In this document: positions 5,993 to 6,843 of the stretch, piece by piece
Layout: every line of letters begins with the position of its first letter
How positions within the stretch are numbered: position 1 is the stretch's first letter
NCBI GenBank assembly: GCA_007116195.1
Contig: SKIX01000261.1
Coordinates: 1-6,843, forward strand
Direction of reading: 5' to 3'
Length of the DNA: 6,843 nucleotides
Source of the DNA: Marinospirillum sp.
Lineage (GTDB): Bacteria > Pseudomonadota > Gammaproteobacteria > Pseudomonadales > Halomonadaceae
Position numbers and translations under genes: made by a program
The notes under the pieces: model-generated
Told to the model about the DNA's origin: nothing
Databases searched by the model: none
The model's input: only the letters and a program-made list of their open reading frames with translations

Positions 5993-6498
5993 TGAGTCAC
6001 TCTACTTCTGAAAAAACACCCTGGTACAAGGAACCGGTCTGCTGGCTGGCTTTCTCACCTGCAATTGCAGGTGTCTTTGTAGGCCTTACCCTGCTAACAG
6101 TTGGAGTTCTTAATTTCGATGGTCCTGTGCATGAGGACTATTACAAAGAGGGTCGCGCTATCAACCAGTCGTTTGAACGTGACCGGGTCTCTCGTGAGCT
6201 GGGCCTCCAGGCTGATTTGCGTTTTACCCGCGACCAGCTGCAGATGGATTTAAGCGGTCAACTGGAGCGATTCCCCGATCAGCTGGTTGTGCTTATGGAA
6301 AACCCAACGCGTTCTGCACTCGACTTTTCTATCGTCATGCAGCATCTGCAGGGTGGACGTTATCTGGGTAACTTACCGCGTCAGCCAGAGCATGAGTGGA
6401 ATCTTAAGCTCTATGGCCCTGAGCGCGAGTGGCGACTTCAAGCTCGCAGCGACTTCCCAACGAACCAAGCAGTATTACTTAAACCCAGCCAGCGCTAA
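5992..6498 (+). CDS. ccoH: cbb3 oxidase assembly protein CcoH (FixH family)
   Basis: Encodes 168 residues. The N-terminus WYKEPVCWLAFSPAIAG leads into one membrane helix (about 17-40). Next come the family signature DYYKEGRAIN (49-58) and a periplasmic beta-rich domain. CcoH/FixH is a small single-span protein that associates with the cbb3 complex and is needed for its assembly and stability. The start codon overlaps the ccoG stop (TAATG, one shared base). A GAGG at 5977-5980 inside ccoG is the likely ribosome site, so the two genes are probably translationally coupled. An intrinsic terminator follows 29 bases after the stop. Nothing looks broken. Confidence 0.94.
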   Translation: MSHSTSEKTPWYKEPVCWLAFSPAIAGVFVGLTLLTVGVLNFDGPVHEDYYKEGRAINQSFERDRVSRELGLQADLRFTRDQLQMDLSGQLERFPDQLVVLMENPTRSALDFSIVMQHLQGGRYLGNLPRQPEHEWNLKLYGPEREWRLQARSDFPTNQAVLLKPSQR

Positions 6499-6527
6499 AA
6501 TAGCGAAGGCTTACTCGGTTTTAATGG

Positions 6528-6558
6528 GGGCGTCGGCTTTTGGGTCACGCCCTTTTTT
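6528..6558 (+). terminator. Intrinsic terminator between ccoH and ccoI
   Basis: GGGCGT (6528-6533) pairs with ACGCCC (6547-6552) around a 13-base loop and is followed directly by six T (6553-6558). The stem is short but GC-rich. It lies 29 bases after the ccoH stop and 22 bases before the ccoI start, so it could end or only attenuate transcription into ccoI. Confidence 0.75.
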
Positions 6559-6559
6559 G

Positions 6560-6565
6560 TATAAT
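6560..6565 (+). promoter_or_regulatory. Perfect -10 hexamer (TATAAT) before ccoI
   Basis: TATAAT begins two bases after the T-run of the terminator. No good -35 exists at 16-18 bases upstream (CTTTTG, TTTTGG or GCTTTT), and there is no extended TGn element. A start about 7 bases downstream (near 6572) would fall at the ribosome-binding site AAGGA (6567-6571) and give a nearly leaderless ccoI mRNA. It may therefore be coincidental, or work only with an activator. Confidence 0.3.
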
Positions 6566-6580
6566 TAAGGAACTCGATTG

Positions 6581-6843
6581 ATGACTCAACCGGCTTGCTT
6601 TCATTGTGGCGAACCTGTTCCTGCAGGCAGCCCTTATCAAGTAACGATTAATGATGAGGTTAAACAGCTTTGTTGCCCCGGTTGTGAAGCAGTATCGAAT
6701 GCCATCGTGCTTGGGGGGTTAGAAAGCTATTATAAGTTTCGTACTGAACTCCCCCCTCGGCCCGAGCTAACCGAAGAAGAATTAGCTGAACTGCAAGTTT
6801 ATGACAGCCCTGAACTGCTGCAAGAGTTTGTTCACCTCAACGA
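6581..6843 (+). CDS. ccoI: Copper-translocating P-type ATPase CcoI, N-terminal fragment
   Basis: Partial gene: 87 complete codons, open to the window edge. The product starts MTQPACFHCGEPVPAG, with a cysteine pair C6/C9 followed by LCCPGC (C31, C32, C35). This is the N-terminal metal-binding domain typical of CcoI/FixI ATPases, ahead of a heavy-metal-associated domain and the P-type core, which lie outside the window. CcoI moves Cu(I) across the inner membrane for the CuB site of CcoN. The start has AAGGA at 6567-6571 with 9 bases of spacing. The position after ccoGH is the standard ccoGHIS order, so ccoS is expected further on. The identity is secure for family and context, but the catalytic DKTGT and CPx motifs are not visible. 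Confidence 0.92.
   Translation, partial: MTQPACFHCGEPVPAGSPYQVTINDEVKQLCCPGCEAVSNAIVLGGLESYYKFRTELPPRPELTEEELAELQVYDSPELLQEFVHLN

Noticed and set aside
6578..6589. TTGA-TGAC-TCAA across the ccoI start codon, resembling an FNR box
   Set aside because: The half-sites are separated by 4 bases instead of the 6 required between TTGA and TCAA, and the site overlaps the start codon.

Overview
The window reads as a gammaproteobacterial chromosome segment. Evidence for this is the FadH N-terminus, the CCA-encoding tRNA-Val/tRNA-Asp genes, a two-helix CcoP, and a CcoN whose metal-ligand spacing matches the Pseudomonas stutzeri enzyme with an offset of one residue. The order Oceanospirillales/Pseudomonadales is my best guess, but the sequence alone does not fix a genus. 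The main content is a locus for a cbb3-type (heme-copper C-family) cytochrome c oxidase and its assembly factors. This enzyme is a high-affinity terminal oxidase used at low oxygen.

Layout. Positions 1-112 (minus strand) hold the 5' end of fadH (2,4-dienoyl-CoA reductase), with a palindrome at 172-189 that resembles an operator for the fatty-acid regulator PsrA. Positions 281-667 (minus strand) hold a four-gene tRNA operon, read Val-Asp-Asp-Val. It has a strong sigma70-type promoter at 683-710 and a weak terminator near 230-255. Positions 668-1094 are non-coding between the divergent tRNA and cco transcription units. They contain AT-rich sequence behind the tRNA promoter, several short dyads, and an FNR/Anr-like box at 1008-1021. 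That box has class II activator geometry relative to a weak -10 element.

Positions 1095-4332 are ccoN-ccoO-ccoQ-ccoP, tightly packed and closed by a textbook intrinsic terminator at 4352-4387. Positions 4547-6498 are ccoG-ccoH, overlapping by one base, followed by a second terminator at 6528-6558. Positions 6581-6843 are the start of ccoI, which runs off the window edge.

How the genes work together. CcoN is the catalytic subunit (heme b, heme b3 and CuB). CcoO and CcoP are membrane-anchored c-type cytochromes that feed it electrons, and CcoQ is a small membrane subunit. CcoG (copper-reducing iron-sulfur protein), CcoH (assembly/stability) and CcoI (copper P-type ATPase) supply copper and assemble the complex. 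No undescribed system is visible. The most interesting points are regulatory (the Anr-like box, the PsrA-like box and a nested dyad before ccoG) and two sequence departures in CcoP.
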